Counted from the first letter of the stretch, positions 45,817 through 54,658 are shown. The stretch: 64,000 nucleotides of DNA from Dokdonia sp. Hel_I_53 (GCF_007827465.1 NZ_VISL01000001.1:501001-565000); one strand, 5' to 3'. Numbers and translations: made by a program. Notes: a model not told the origin generated them from the sequence alone.

Positions 45817-46458
45817 TTAAGCAACTGTTACAGAACCTAAATAAGAGCTATTCGCTACTTTAGAGCCATCTTCTGAGATAAACGCTAAGAATACCTCTAC
45901 ATCTTCACCTGTGTATTCAGAAGGCACGGAAATACTTTCTGTTCCTGCTGACCTTACTGGTCCAGCTGTGGTAAATACACTTTCTCCTCTTGTAGCATTG
46001 AAAAGCAAGATTAATGCTTTATCAGTAGCCATTGCACTTCCACTTCCAGAGTTATCTGTCCAGGTTACATCTACTGTTGCAGCACTTGGAGAAGTAGCCG
46101 CTCCACCAACTGCACCTGTAAGATTTCCACGAGTTACCAAAGAGTTTGCGTAGTCAATAGCAAAACTTGGATAAGCTCCTGTAATTGCATTGTTCAAGTT
46201 ATAAGACATTGCAGCGTTAAACTGTGTCATCTTGTTCGCATACAACTTGAAACCAACTCGCAAAAAGTCTGTCATTGGTTGCAGGAAGCGAAGTACCGTT
46301 GAAAACTTTGAGCGTTGGTCAACTTGTCCTTCGGTTCTTGGGTTCGCTACACTGGAAGGTTTAATTCTTAGGTAATCAATGCCCTTCCAAGTTCCACCGA
46401 TTACATTCCCAACCTGTCCTGAGACACCACCGAGAATACCTTGATTAATTTTTCCCAT
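45817..46458 (-). CDS. DUF6266 family protein
   Basis: This 213-residue protein of a Bacteroidetes family of unknown function begins with the characteristic GKINQGILGGVSGQVGNVIGGTWKGIDYLR and contains RTEGQVDQRSKFSTVLRFLQP and the conserved Tyr-Ala-Asn-Lys-Met-Thr stretch (residues about 75-80). The C-terminal half (about 115-213) is a beta-rich, Gly/Ser/Thr-rich region resembling a fibronectin-like domain with WTDNSGSGSA. There is no signal peptide or membrane segment. It is a single-gene unit with its own terminator. Whether it belongs to the chromosome or to the transferred element is not clear. Confidence 0.75.
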   Translation of the reverse strand: MGKINQGILGGVSGQVGNVIGGTWKGIDYLRIKPSSVANPRTEGQVDQRSKFSTVLRFLQPMTDFLRVGFKLYANKMTQFNAAMSYNLNNAITGAYPSFAIDYANSLVTRGNLTGAVGGAATSPSAATVDVTWTDNSGSGSAMATDKALILLFNATRGESVFTTAGPVRSAGTESISVPSEYTGEDVEVFLAFISEDGSKVANSSYLGSVTVA

Positions 46459-46635
46459 CTTTTCTATATTTTTTGGGGTTCAACAAATGTTCGGACTTGG
46501 CACGGACTTGACTCGGCTTTGTCCCTTTTCAACTAATATACTTCAATAACTATGCATTAGTTTAGTCAGGGTTGTTGTTGCTTTTCTTTGCTCTTTTTTG
46601 CCTATAAGAAATTGATTTTATGACAGATGCAGCGT

Positions 46636-47070
46636 TCAAGCCGCACCTGTTTTATTCATCAACTTATAGAAGATTGCCTTTTTGGCGGTATCAATCATTT
46701 TTAATGAAAGCTTGAGTTTTTCCTCATTAATTTCTAAGAGTTTTAGGTGGTGAATTGACTGGTGAAATAACTGCGGATGTTTACTTGCAATATTTTCACT
46801 ATCTCGAAGGTGCTTTTTAATATCTCCAATCGTTATAAATGGAATTACAGAACCTTTTAGATAGTAATGGAATGATTTAGATTTCCATAATCCGAAGCAA
46901 AGCCAATACATAAAATCCTTATCGGATTGATTGGTCGTGATGCAGACAAAGCAATTCGGACAAGGTTCATTCAGCGGTTTTCCGCTATTCAATCCTTTAT
47001 TCAATATAAAGAAATGAGGTTCGGAATAATTCAGGTTTAATCGGTGGGTTTTGATGCGAAACGTTTTCAT
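46636..47070 (-). CDS. Hypothetical protein, resembles DUF6943 family of conjugative elements
   Basis: The protein of about 144 residues, starting MKTFRIKTHRLNLNYSEPHFF, contains NKGLNSGKPLNEPCPNCFVC with a Cys-x2-Cys pair, then FMYWLCFGLWKSKSFHYYLKGSVIPFITIGDIKKHL. I recognise this arrangement from small proteins carried by Bacteroidetes integrative elements (DUF6943), but I give no function. The reading frame extends further upstream, to 47217, with low-complexity Phe-rich sequence overlapping a structured RNA-like element, so the ATG at 47070 (or the one at 47082) is a better start. The gene is isolated, with 177 bases before DUF6266. Confidence 0.55.
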   Translation of the reverse strand: MKTFRIKTHRLNLNYSEPHFFILNKGLNSGKPLNEPCPNCFVCITTNQSDKDFMYWLCFGLWKSKSFHYYLKGSVIPFITIGDIKKHLRDSENIASKHPQLFHQSIHHLKLLEINEEKLKLSLKMIDTAKKAIFYKLMNKTGAA

Positions 47071-47168
47071 ACAGTGAGCCATTAAATATTTGCTCGCTTC
47101 GCTTCGCACATTCATTTTTAAAAGAGAAAAGAAAAAAGGAAAAAAAATAAAAGAGAAAGCTCTGTTAC

Positions 47169-47296
47169 AGGCGGGTATGGAAGGGTTGTCAAGGTTTTTG
47201 GAAAAAATACTACCCAAAGGGTGGAGATTTTTATCAAAACCCGTAGGGCTTGACCTTGAAAATCCCTTTGAGCGTTGGCATTGAGCGAACCCGCCT
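47169..47296. ncRNA. Candidate structured RNA element, copy A
   Basis: Nested complementary arms are visible: outer AGGCGGG/CCCGCCT (47169-47175 with 47290-47296), then AAGGG/CCCTT (47181-47185 with 47264-47268), TCAAGG/CCTTGA (47189-47194 with 47254-47259), and an apical CTACCC-AAA-GGGTGG hairpin. The core around the apical hairpin, with A-run before and AGATTTTT after, is shared with copy B about 390 bases away. The strand is not determined. No protein-coding signal fits this segment better. Confidence 0.5.
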
Positions 47297-47346
47297 ATAT
47301 TTGCTTTCCTCTGTTATTTATTGACTTATTATATACTTCTAAGGAG

Positions 47347-47378
47347 AAAAAAAAAGAGCCCCCTAAAAGGGAAGCTCT
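47347..47378 (-). terminator. Minus-strand rho-independent terminator
   Basis: AGAGC/GCTCT (47355-47359 with 47374-47378) and CCC/GGG form a stem, next to a long A-run at 47347-47355, which is a U-run on the minus strand. It would end a transcript coming from about 47540. Confidence 0.75.
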
Positions 47379-47540
47379 GATAATGATAACTCTAACCAAA
47401 ATAAGCGAATGGTGTAATCTGTAACACCGCAATGAACAACGCCTAAAAAGAATGGACGACCTGAGTAACGAACACCCGCTAACAACCAGCGGCTACCACA
47501 ACGGACTGAAAAAAGTGACTTATACATAATGAAATAAATT
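47379..47540 (-). ncRNA. Candidate small RNA ending at the 47347-47378 terminator
   Basis: Upstream of the minus-strand terminator are two further hairpins: GGTGT/ACACC (47411-47415 with 47424-47428) and CCGCT/AGCGG (47476-47480 with 47488-47492). A near-consensus -7 element (TATGTTTA) lies on the minus strand around 47551. A short frame of 62 codons (47551-47363) covers the same strand, but it ends within the terminator stem and has an unusual composition (many Arg, Gly, Cys and Phe), so I favour RNA over protein. Confidence 0.4.
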
Positions 47541-47563
47541 AAATTAAACATAGTGCCGTATCA

Positions 47564-47678
47564 CAGGAACGGTGCGATTGGTGCAAGGGCTGTGGGAAAA
47601 AAATACTACCTGAAAGGTGGAGATTTTTTTATCCAACAGGCGAAGCGAACCCTTGTGGCTCTCGCATCCGCACGCCTG
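47564..47678. ncRNA. Candidate structured RNA element, copy B
   Basis: This has the same architecture as copy A with different pairing bases: outer CAGG/CCTG (47564-47567 with 47675-47678) and GTGCG/CGCAC (47572-47576 with 47669-47673), middle CAAGGG/CCCTTG (47584-47589 with 47650-47655), apical CTACCT-GAA-AGGTGG. The shared core reads GGAAAAAAATACTACC before and GGTGGAGATTTTTTT after the loop. Paired changes between copies (C-G to T-A in the apical stem and different outer arms) argue for selection on structure. Confidence 0.55.
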
Positions 47679-47699
47679 TACCTTTGCTCTATGTTTGAG

Positions 47700-48588
47700 T
47701 TTTTTATTTCTCTATAATTGGATTGAGAATTAGACTGACTGTGGCAAACTGTATTAATTGAAGGATTAAATCAAAAGACAGATTTCTAAAAGAAACTAAG
47801 TTCAATTATAAACTGGAATGTGTATTGTTAGTCAAATCGTGCGTAAACGCAGGTAAAAACAGCCTTGAGCTAATCGGCTGGACAATGGCTGCAAGTAGTG
47901 AGGCACGAACGGATTGCGGACTTTGGACAAGCAACGCGAGCCGCCTGCGAGTGGAGCAAGGGTGCTACCAACAGAAGCCCTGATAAGGGCGGTTTGTAGC
48001 TATGTGTGTAGTGGAACGTAGCCTTTTTGTAATTTTTCTTTACACAAAAAGGCGGAGTGAAACGGAACTTACACAAGGCTTACCGCTTTAATAGCCAGAG
48101 CGATAGCGGAGGCAAATCAATCAGCATTAAGCCGCAGCCCGTAGCGACCCGCAGGCGAGCAAAATTATGGGTAGTGGTTGGATTTTTTGCGACTGACTGG
48201 AGGAACGGAAGGAAGTGGCAAAAAAGACAAAGGAACTACCGTGACAACTGACAGAGGAACGCAATAAAAGTGACAAGCTGCGTAGCTTTAGCGAAGCACC
48301 CAAAGGGCATTGCAGCTCTTTTTTTGACCTTTAAAAATTGAAGTATTCCAAAAAATGTGCTGTAATGGCTTGGCGATTTTATTTGCTGACGACCGAAGGC
48401 GGAACACCGCTTTACCTGCGTTTGGATGTGCGTTGGGAAAAGCAAGTGCAGGGCTGAATGAATTGTAGTGCAACGGAAATGAATGAAGGACTTCTCTTGC
48501 TGTGCGTTGCAGGAAGTGGGTGATTGTAGTAAGTGAGGTACGAGCGAACGAAAAGAACCTACTGGAAGCAAATGGCTGTGCGGTGGGA
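47700..48588. other. Gene-poor, comparatively GC-rich element backbone
   Basis: No convincing gene is seen. The stretch is richer in G and C than its surroundings and contains a perfect 10-bp stem-loop GCCTTTTTGT/ACAAAAAGGC (48021-48030 with 48044-48053) and GCCC/GGGC around 47973. Short frames, for example GTG-started 48057-48251 on the + strand, have basic, tryptophan-rich, low-plausibility products. Similar non-coding blocks are usual in Bacteroidetes integrative elements; an origin of transfer or decayed genes are both possible. Confidence 0.4.
48021..48053. repeat. Perfect 10-bp inverted repeat
   Basis: GCCTTTTTGT and ACAAAAAGGC are separated by 13 T-rich bases. It could act as a transcription terminator-like hairpin or a protein site. 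No gene adjoins it directly. Confidence 0.6.
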
Positions 48589-50673
48589 TTATATTGATTC
48601 TACTTGTTCTTCAAATGCTTGTTCAATCAATTCCATTACATAATCCAAATCATTAAGATTCTCTAAACCTACTTCAACATCTCCATTACCCCATCTACCT
48701 AAACCTGATACATCTTTACAAATACCTTTCGGGTCTTTAATACGGTCAAATTCAGTGTTCAATGAAAGACGTAATCTTTTCTTTTGAGGAACAACATCAA
48801 CGAAATTTGTTTGTGCTTTAAATGCTATGTATAGCTTTTTAAATTCTACTCTTACCGAAGCATCTAAATTTAAAACTCGTTTTTCAAGATTCTTGTACAA
48901 TTCCAACATATCACCTTGTAAGTGGTCATAATGTTCAATGTTATAAACCGCTTGTTCTTTAGTGGTTTCAGGCTCTTTGTATAACTCTAATCTATCATTA
49001 GATAATTTAGGCTTTTGCCATACTGTACAGGCTCTTTCAGCTAATTTGGAAGCTCTTTTGAGTATAGCATCTTCATTCCAAGTTGTAGCTTCTCTTACTG
49101 AGGAATTTAAAAACAAAGGACTTGTATCAAAACCACCTTCTATTGATTTCTTATCAGCAAATGGTCTATCTGATAATTCTGAATTATATCCGGTTAACGA
49201 AAGATTACCTAATGAATGTAAATATTTGTCTTTTACTCTTTCCCAATTCTCACCAAGTTCTTGTTGCCATTGTGGAGATACATTCTGATTTTGAGGTAAA
49301 ATGTGTTCTATTGTATAGTTTTCAGCATTAACCAATTCTTTACGTTTCCAGTTTTCAAGAGATTCTAATAAGTAGTTTCTTGACCTAAAACTGTAAACGT
49401 CTTTAACTTGTAATTCCTTTGTGAATTCAGCATCTGAAGGGAAACGTCTATAACCATCCATTAACAAGAATGCAGCTTTAACTGATTCCAAATAGGTTTC
49501 TCTTTTAATTCTTTTGTAAAGGGTTGCAAAGGTTTTATTGAGACTGTTTGTTGGAATACCACAAATGGCTCTTCTGAATACATAATTGGAAACCAAGGAT
49601 ATGATTTCAATAAACTCATCTTTGTTTATTTGTTCTTCCTCAAAATCGCCATATACAGCCAATAAGAAAGGATATGAGGTATCAATTTTAAGTTTTGTTA
49701 TCTCTTTTAATTTCTTAGCTATTTCGGTGTCTTGCTCCTTTAATAGTGCTATACGTACATAGAATTTTGAATATCTGTGTAAACTCTTTATGGCATCTTC
49801 AACGGTTTTAAAGCCGTTTTTAGAATTGAGAAACCTTTTGTAAGTCTCATACACAAGATTTATTTTAGGAATGGAAGCTTCCTTCATTGTGAGATAATCA
49901 CGGATAAACCAAGCAAGAGCACCAATATTTTCACCAAAGCTTTGTTCCATTGGATACCAATATTTTTCATAGAGTACATCTTGAAGTTCTAAAGGCTGAC
50001 CCATTAATATGTAATTTCGTATCAAATCGGCTTGTGATAAGTCTAACCCTGTAGAGTTCAAACTCTCAAATATTAACTGTGGATTGTCTTTGTCTCTTTC
50101 AAGAATTACATCAACTATAATCAACTTCTTAATACCGTGGTAAATGGCTTGAACATTCTCAGAGTGATATTTCCCTTTGAAAAAATTATAGTTATCTAAT
50201 ACCTTTTTAGAATAGTCCCCGTCAATTTCTATTTCATCAATAAGTTTGGTAAAAGTAGATTTGTCTTTACGAGTTAGAAGCAACTTAAATTTAGAGTCAT
50301 CCTTTCTATGCTTATTTACTAAATAGGTTTCTTGTATTTCTTCCCAAGTCTCATCTTCCAATGAAACATCTTCGTGTTCCTGTAGATAGTGAATAAGAGC
50401 AAGAAGCATTAAGGAAACTGTAGTAAGTCTTTGTTGGCCATCAATTACAAGTAATTCGGGAACACTGGTAATTGGAGAGTTACCTGGTTTAAAATAAACT
50501 ATTGAACCTACGAAATGAGAAAGCTCTGTAGCATCATTACCTACTCTTAGAATATCCTCAAACAATTGCTGACATTGCTTAATTTGCCAAGAATAGGTTC
50601 TCTGGTATATTGGAATAGTAAATTGCTTTTTTCCATCTAAGAGGCTTAATAGTTGTGCTTGTGTTGCTTCCAT
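48589..50673 (-). CDS. GmrSD-like DUF262-DUF1524-DUF5655 protein
   Basis: This 694-residue protein has a DUF262 (ParB/GmrS-like nucleotide-hydrolysing) domain with IPIYQRTYSW (20-29), the diagnostic IDGQQRLTT (77-85) and FESLNSTGLDLSQADLIRNYI (202-222). A DUF1524 (GmrD, HNH-like nuclease) domain follows with YTIEHILPQN (453-462) and LGNLSLTGYNSELSD (488-502). A C-terminal DUF5655 domain (about 577-694) completes it. Families with this build cleave modified DNA in type IV restriction. The gene is the last of the defence operon, starting 20 bases after the Argonaute stop. It may be the nuclease effector; that role is inference. Confidence 0.87.
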   Translation of the reverse strand: MEATQAQLLSLLDGKKQFTIPIYQRTYSWQIKQCQQLFEDILRVGNDATELSHFVGSIVYFKPGNSPITSVPELLVIDGQQRLTTVSLMLLALIHYLQEHEDVSLEDETWEEIQETYLVNKHRKDDSKFKLLLTRKDKSTFTKLIDEIEIDGDYSKKVLDNYNFFKGKYHSENVQAIYHGIKKLIIVDVILERDKDNPQLIFESLNSTGLDLSQADLIRNYILMGQPLELQDVLYEKYWYPMEQSFGENIGALAWFIRDYLTMKEASIPKINLVYETYKRFLNSKNGFKTVEDAIKSLHRYSKFYVRIALLKEQDTEIAKKLKEITKLKIDTSYPFLLAVYGDFEEEQINKDEFIEIISLVSNYVFRRAICGIPTNSLNKTFATLYKRIKRETYLESVKAAFLLMDGYRRFPSDAEFTKELQVKDVYSFRSRNYLLESLENWKRKELVNAENYTIEHILPQNQNVSPQWQQELGENWERVKDKYLHSLGNLSLTGYNSELSDRPFADKKSIEGGFDTSPLFLNSSVREATTWNEDAILKRASKLAERACTVWQKPKLSNDRLELYKEPETTKEQAVYNIEHYDHLQGDMLELYKNLEKRVLNLDASVRVEFKKLYIAFKAQTNFVDVVPQKKRLRLSLNTEFDRIKDPKGICKDVSGLGRWGNGDVEVGLENLNDLDYVMELIEQAFEEQVESI

Positions 50674-50693
50674 ATATTTTTAATGCTTTATCA

Positions 50694-52793
50694 TTATAAA
50701 AACCAAAGGTTATCTTTTCCAAATTCGGGTATTTCGTTACCGTCAAAATGTGGGAGCATTTCTGCAACCATTTCAGGGTATTTTATGGTAACTGGTAAGT
50801 TTTGTTGTCTTACCGATTTCCAATACATTCTACTGAATTGATATACTTGGTCAATAAGTTCTCTAACTGTTTTTATGTCGTCTACCAATTCCTTTTGAGT
50901 ACAGTAGATTTTTAGTTTTATCGGAAATGGGAAACCATCATAGAAATTAAACTGATTATTGCTGTATCGGGTATTGTTGAACAACAGGAATTTGTTGTAG
51001 CCAATATTGATGTATGTACCGCTTAGTGGCATTAAGTCTTTCCAACCTAAATCAAATGCTACAATATCTGATGATTCTGTTTTATTAATGGAAACAATGA
51101 ACACTGGTATTCCTAATCCTAATCTTTTCAATCCATCTTCTATGGGTTGTAACTCGTCTTGGCTCATTGTCTTGTAAAAATGAATTACCAAGCGTTTTAT
51201 ATCAGGATTTAGTGCTGCATAATCTTTCACCGATTTTATAATAGAACCCGCCAATTCCCTTGTTTGGTCTTGTTGGAAACATTCAAAACGATTGAACCTA
51301 CCATTATTAGAAAAGCTAAATGCACTTCCTATGTATTGAACATCAAAATCAGGGTTTTTAAATGCACCTACACCAACTACTAATTCTTTCTTTACTGTGT
51401 TGTCCAAACGCCAAGGAATACCGTTTAATTTGGCTAAAATAGCTATGGCAATGTTGGGTAAGCTAAAGTAATATTTGTCGTTAGTCATTACTTTTTCAGC
51501 ATCTATTACCTGAGAGGAAATACCTTTTTTAAGTAGTAGTTCTTTTAGTTTATAATAAATCTTTCTTCTGGACTTATCAGGTGAGTTTTTTGAAAATGGA
51601 CTTATGTAAATGGCTATATATTGAATGTCGGGTTCAAAGTGCTTCTCTGTAACCTTAGTGTAGATTTCAGACCAAGGATTCTCTCTATCCTCAAACATTA
51701 TACTAAAACCTTTTTCTGTGTGGTAAGGCGTATGAATGAACTTTGATAAACCTCCAAAACCTCTTTCAGTACCTCTAAAAAACCTATCCATTTTCATAGC
51801 TACCTTAACATCATCTTTATGAAAAATGAAGAAGAAATGAATTTTTGAAGTATCGCTAAAATCAAAAGGACCGTGATTTTTCATACCGTTCATTGGAACA
51901 ATGTCGGTCTTTCCTTCACCAAATAATAACTGATTACTATTACTCTTTACTCTTCCTGTTTTAATTTCCTCTACTGGAATAAAGCCATTGGAATTGATAG
52001 GAATAAGGTTCTTAAATTCTTCTGTATTTAGATAGGTGCTATAAAAGTAGTCGATAGCATCCTTGAACTTTTTGTACTTGTTTGATTTATTTGGTGCTTC
52101 CGTGGTTTCCCCCAAAGCATCCCGAATATCGAAGTTCCAAACAGGAAATACTTGGTCATAAGCTCTTTTACCTGCACTTGGCAATTCATCAAATTTATAC
52201 AGTCCATTTTCAAATATTACCCAATTAAAAGCCTTTGGTGAAACAGACTCTTGAATTTCTTCAACTGATTGTTTATAGACTTTTGAAGTACCCTCAAAGG
52301 TTACAAGTAGTTCCAGTTGCTTTGATACCGTCTTGAATTGTACTTTAAGCGAATAGCGGTCGAATAGATTAAATTGACCCGTTTTATCGTACTTCTTACT
52401 TTGTAGCCATATTTCTGTATCACTTATAAAATTAGGTTTGACTAAAAAGCCTTTACCCTTGAAATACTCGTGAATTTGTGAGTTGTAGTATCGTTTTAAC
52501 AGAGATACTGATAAACCCGAATTATGAACTCTAAAAGAGCGTTCTTCTCCGTTTTCATCTTCCTTTGTTTCGTAGCTTGGATTAACCGCTTTTGTAACTG
52601 GATAAAAACTTTCTATGCCTTTGGTGTAAGATGTGTAGTAATGCTCTTGTTCCCCAAACTCCTCAATAACCTCATCAGGAACTAAACTATGATACACCCT
52701 TGTAAGTGATTCATTTTCTACATTGGTAAAGTAGAGTGTTAGTTTTTCCTGTGGATGATTAAAAGTTAGTATGTTGAAACAGTGATTTTGCAT
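50694..52793 (-). CDS. Prokaryotic Argonaute (MID-PIWI) with lost catalytic residues
   Basis: This 699-residue protein has a MID domain with YYKLKELLLKKGISSQVI (413-430; Tyr-Lys-Gln 5'-guide-binding pattern) and IAILAKLNGIPWRL (450-463), then a PIWI domain from ELVVGVGAFK (470-479) through RLVIHFYKTMSQDEL (534-548), PVFIVSINKTES and the terminal YWKSVRQQNLPVTIKYPEMVAEM (657-679). The DEDX catalytic site looks dead: the first Asp is Gly476, and the second (HxD-type) is Tyr540 in IHFYK. The N-terminal 350 residues form N/linker regions with no clear PAZ. It probably binds guides and targets and recruits a partner. It is flanked at 19-20 bases by co-directional methylase and DUF262 genes. Confidence 0.83.
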   Translation of the reverse strand: MQNHCFNILTFNHPQEKLTLYFTNVENESLTRVYHSLVPDEVIEEFGEQEHYYTSYTKGIESFYPVTKAVNPSYETKEDENGEERSFRVHNSGLSVSLLKRYYNSQIHEYFKGKGFLVKPNFISDTEIWLQSKKYDKTGQFNLFDRYSLKVQFKTVSKQLELLVTFEGTSKVYKQSVEEIQESVSPKAFNWVIFENGLYKFDELPSAGKRAYDQVFPVWNFDIRDALGETTEAPNKSNKYKKFKDAIDYFYSTYLNTEEFKNLIPINSNGFIPVEEIKTGRVKSNSNQLLFGEGKTDIVPMNGMKNHGPFDFSDTSKIHFFFIFHKDDVKVAMKMDRFFRGTERGFGGLSKFIHTPYHTEKGFSIMFEDRENPWSEIYTKVTEKHFEPDIQYIAIYISPFSKNSPDKSRRKIYYKLKELLLKKGISSQVIDAEKVMTNDKYYFSLPNIAIAILAKLNGIPWRLDNTVKKELVVGVGAFKNPDFDVQYIGSAFSFSNNGRFNRFECFQQDQTRELAGSIIKSVKDYAALNPDIKRLVIHFYKTMSQDELQPIEDGLKRLGLGIPVFIVSINKTESSDIVAFDLGWKDLMPLSGTYINIGYNKFLLFNNTRYSNNQFNFYDGFPFPIKLKIYCTQKELVDDIKTVRELIDQVYQFSRMYWKSVRQQNLPVTIKYPEMVAEMLPHFDGNEIPEFGKDNLWFL

Positions 52794-52812
52794 AATTAAA
52801 AGAGTATTTGAT

Positions 52813-54657
52813 TTAGTTGTCCATTACTACCTCATATTTATCAGATACAAACTCATTAATGCTTCTTTTAGATTTTAAGCTTAAAAGCTCTTGTTTCTCA
52901 CTATCAGATAATTCGCATACCCCAAAATGCTTCACATAGTTTTTAGCATAAGAATAATAGCCTGAAGAATAAGGTTTACTTGTGTTTTTCATATAGTAAT
53001 CGAATACATCAGATTCAAGTATTCTTTTTAGAAGAAGGAGTTCTTCCTCTGATTCAGAAAAAATGGCATAGCCGCAATAAATAAGCATATCCAAATTATT
53101 GGTGAATACGAAATGAGGACTTTTCGCCATATAAGGGAATAAGAGTTTTAATCCCTTATCATTTAAGGCTTGTGTTCTGCCAAAAGCATACCACGCACCA
53201 TAATCCCCATTTCCTTTATCTCTACCATCAAGTTGACTTTTATAATCTAAAAGATACTTATATGCTAAAGGAAATTTTTCTTGGAGCTTTTCTTCCTTTA
53301 TCAAAGAGAGTGGAGCTATACCATTTGTATAAGGATAAATTAATTTTTCTTTTACTTCTTCAATCTCGCTTTCAGTTTTCAGAATATTAGGTTTGATAAT
53401 CTCTCTACAAATGGATTTTTCAACCGAGTATTCTTTCTTATCTTTTATGAAGTAATAATTTGATTCATCTTCCTTTATAGGTTTAAAAATATAAACATCA
53501 TTGCTTAACGTAGCGATTCCATTTTTTATAGTGTATAATTGATCTAAACTTGGCCCTGCATTTTCAATTCTATTAATGTTAGAAACAATTTGTGCATTAT
53601 TTAAAAGCCAACCTCTATGATGGTTTAATGTGCTATATTCAAGAATTGAATATTTGAATTGAGTTTTATTTAAAATATCCTTTGCGGTAGCCTTTGTGTA
53701 AGAAATATTACCATCATTTTGATTATCAATAAAACAGATGCAAGTATAAGTTAGTCGCTTTTCAAATATTTGCTCGTGACCAAAATTGATAATGGTTAAA
53801 GGAAACTCATTATGTGATAAATAATTTCTTAGACCTCTTGCATTAACGCTTTTGAAAAATGAGTTAACAGTAATATATCCAAGAACACCATTAGGGTTTA
53901 ACCAATTCATACCAATTTCAAAAAAGGGAAGGTATAAATCTGGATTACCAGAAGAAGCAACTTTCCAATTTTTAAGTAGCTTCTTTGAAGCACTATCTAT
54001 ATGTTTTGCTCTAACATAAGGAGGGTTCCCTACGACTATATTAAAGCCTTTATTATTTTTTACTGACGAAATTTTATACCAATCAAAATTCAAGGCATTA
54101 CCTTCAAATAGATTAAAACTAAACTCTTTATCATCTTCTCCTTCTCTAATTGCTAAAAGAGATAGCAATATCTTAGCTCTTTTCAAACTGTTAGGACTAA
54201 TGTCAAGACCATACAACTGAGAAAAAATATCGCTATATGCACTATTGGTTTGTTTTTTGAGTTTTTTGGCTGCTGAATAAAGGAACGCACCGCATCCACA
54301 AGAAATATCAGCTATCAATATTTTATTTGGTCTATCTGTGAATTTTATTAGTGTATTGTCTACTATATAATCTTTTATTACATCAGGTGTATATACAGCC
54401 CCATTAGTTTGTTGTTCACTCTTTGGAATGGCTATTTCGAAAAGTTCAATCAATGATTGGGTAGAAAGTTCAGAATTAATTTTAGATAAAAGATTGAGCA
54501 CTAATTCATTGTCTTTTCCAAGAAGATGATCTTTTATCAATTTATTCTTAACGTCATAAATACCTCTTGAATACAGGTAAATAGTTGTGAATAACTGATC
54601 CAAAAAGGTATTGTCTTCTGAATGCTTATTTACTATATTTTCAAATATCTTTTTCAT
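52813..54657 (-). CDS. N6-adenine DNA methyltransferase, Eco57I/TaqI-like
   Basis: This is a 614-residue gamma-class amino-methyltransferase. A YTP motif (89-91) precedes SAM motif I ADISCGCGAFL (116-126), YGLDISPNSLKRAKI (149-163) is motif II/III, and the catalytic motif IV NPPY lies at 211-214 in VVGNPPYVRAKHI. The C-terminal half (about 330-614) is a TaqI/Eco57I-like recognition domain with YGAWYAFGRTQ and KPYSSGYYSYAKNYVKHFGV. No nuclease motif is seen. The start lies 1 base after the stop of the type IIG-like gene, so the two are coupled. It may methylate a second sequence or the other strand of an asymmetric site. Confidence 0.85.
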   Translation of the reverse strand: MKKIFENIVNKHSEDNTFLDQLFTTIYLYSRGIYDVKNKLIKDHLLGKDNELVLNLLSKINSELSTQSLIELFEIAIPKSEQQTNGAVYTPDVIKDYIVDNTLIKFTDRPNKILIADISCGCGAFLYSAAKKLKKQTNSAYSDIFSQLYGLDISPNSLKRAKILLSLLAIREGEDDKEFSFNLFEGNALNFDWYKISSVKNNKGFNIVVGNPPYVRAKHIDSASKKLLKNWKVASSGNPDLYLPFFEIGMNWLNPNGVLGYITVNSFFKSVNARGLRNYLSHNEFPLTIINFGHEQIFEKRLTYTCICFIDNQNDGNISYTKATAKDILNKTQFKYSILEYSTLNHHRGWLLNNAQIVSNINRIENAGPSLDQLYTIKNGIATLSNDVYIFKPIKEDESNYYFIKDKKEYSVEKSICREIIKPNILKTESEIEEVKEKLIYPYTNGIAPLSLIKEEKLQEKFPLAYKYLLDYKSQLDGRDKGNGDYGAWYAFGRTQALNDKGLKLLFPYMAKSPHFVFTNNLDMLIYCGYAIFSESEEELLLLKRILESDVFDYYMKNTSKPYSSGYYSYAKNYVKHFGVCELSDSEKQELLSLKSKRSINEFVSDKYEVVMDN

Positions 54658-54658
54658 T

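Noticed and set aside
46480..46530. Short direct repeat CGGACTTG before the DUF6266 gene as left attachment site
   Set aside because: The repeat is only 8 bases and has no match near the integrase end, so it cannot be claimed as an attachment site.
47363..47551. Possible 62-residue protein on the minus strand
   Set aside because: It ends inside a terminator stem, overlaps stable hairpins and has an odd composition; an RNA explains the stretch better. Not fully excluded.
47169..47678. Retron or CRISPR-like array
   Set aside because: Only two diverged copies 390 bases apart, no reverse transcriptase or cas gene nearby, and no regular spacers.
48057..48571. Short frames 48057-48251 (+) and 48236-48571 (-)
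   Set aside because: No family resemblance, GTG start or improbable composition; they probably represent non-coding or decayed element DNA.
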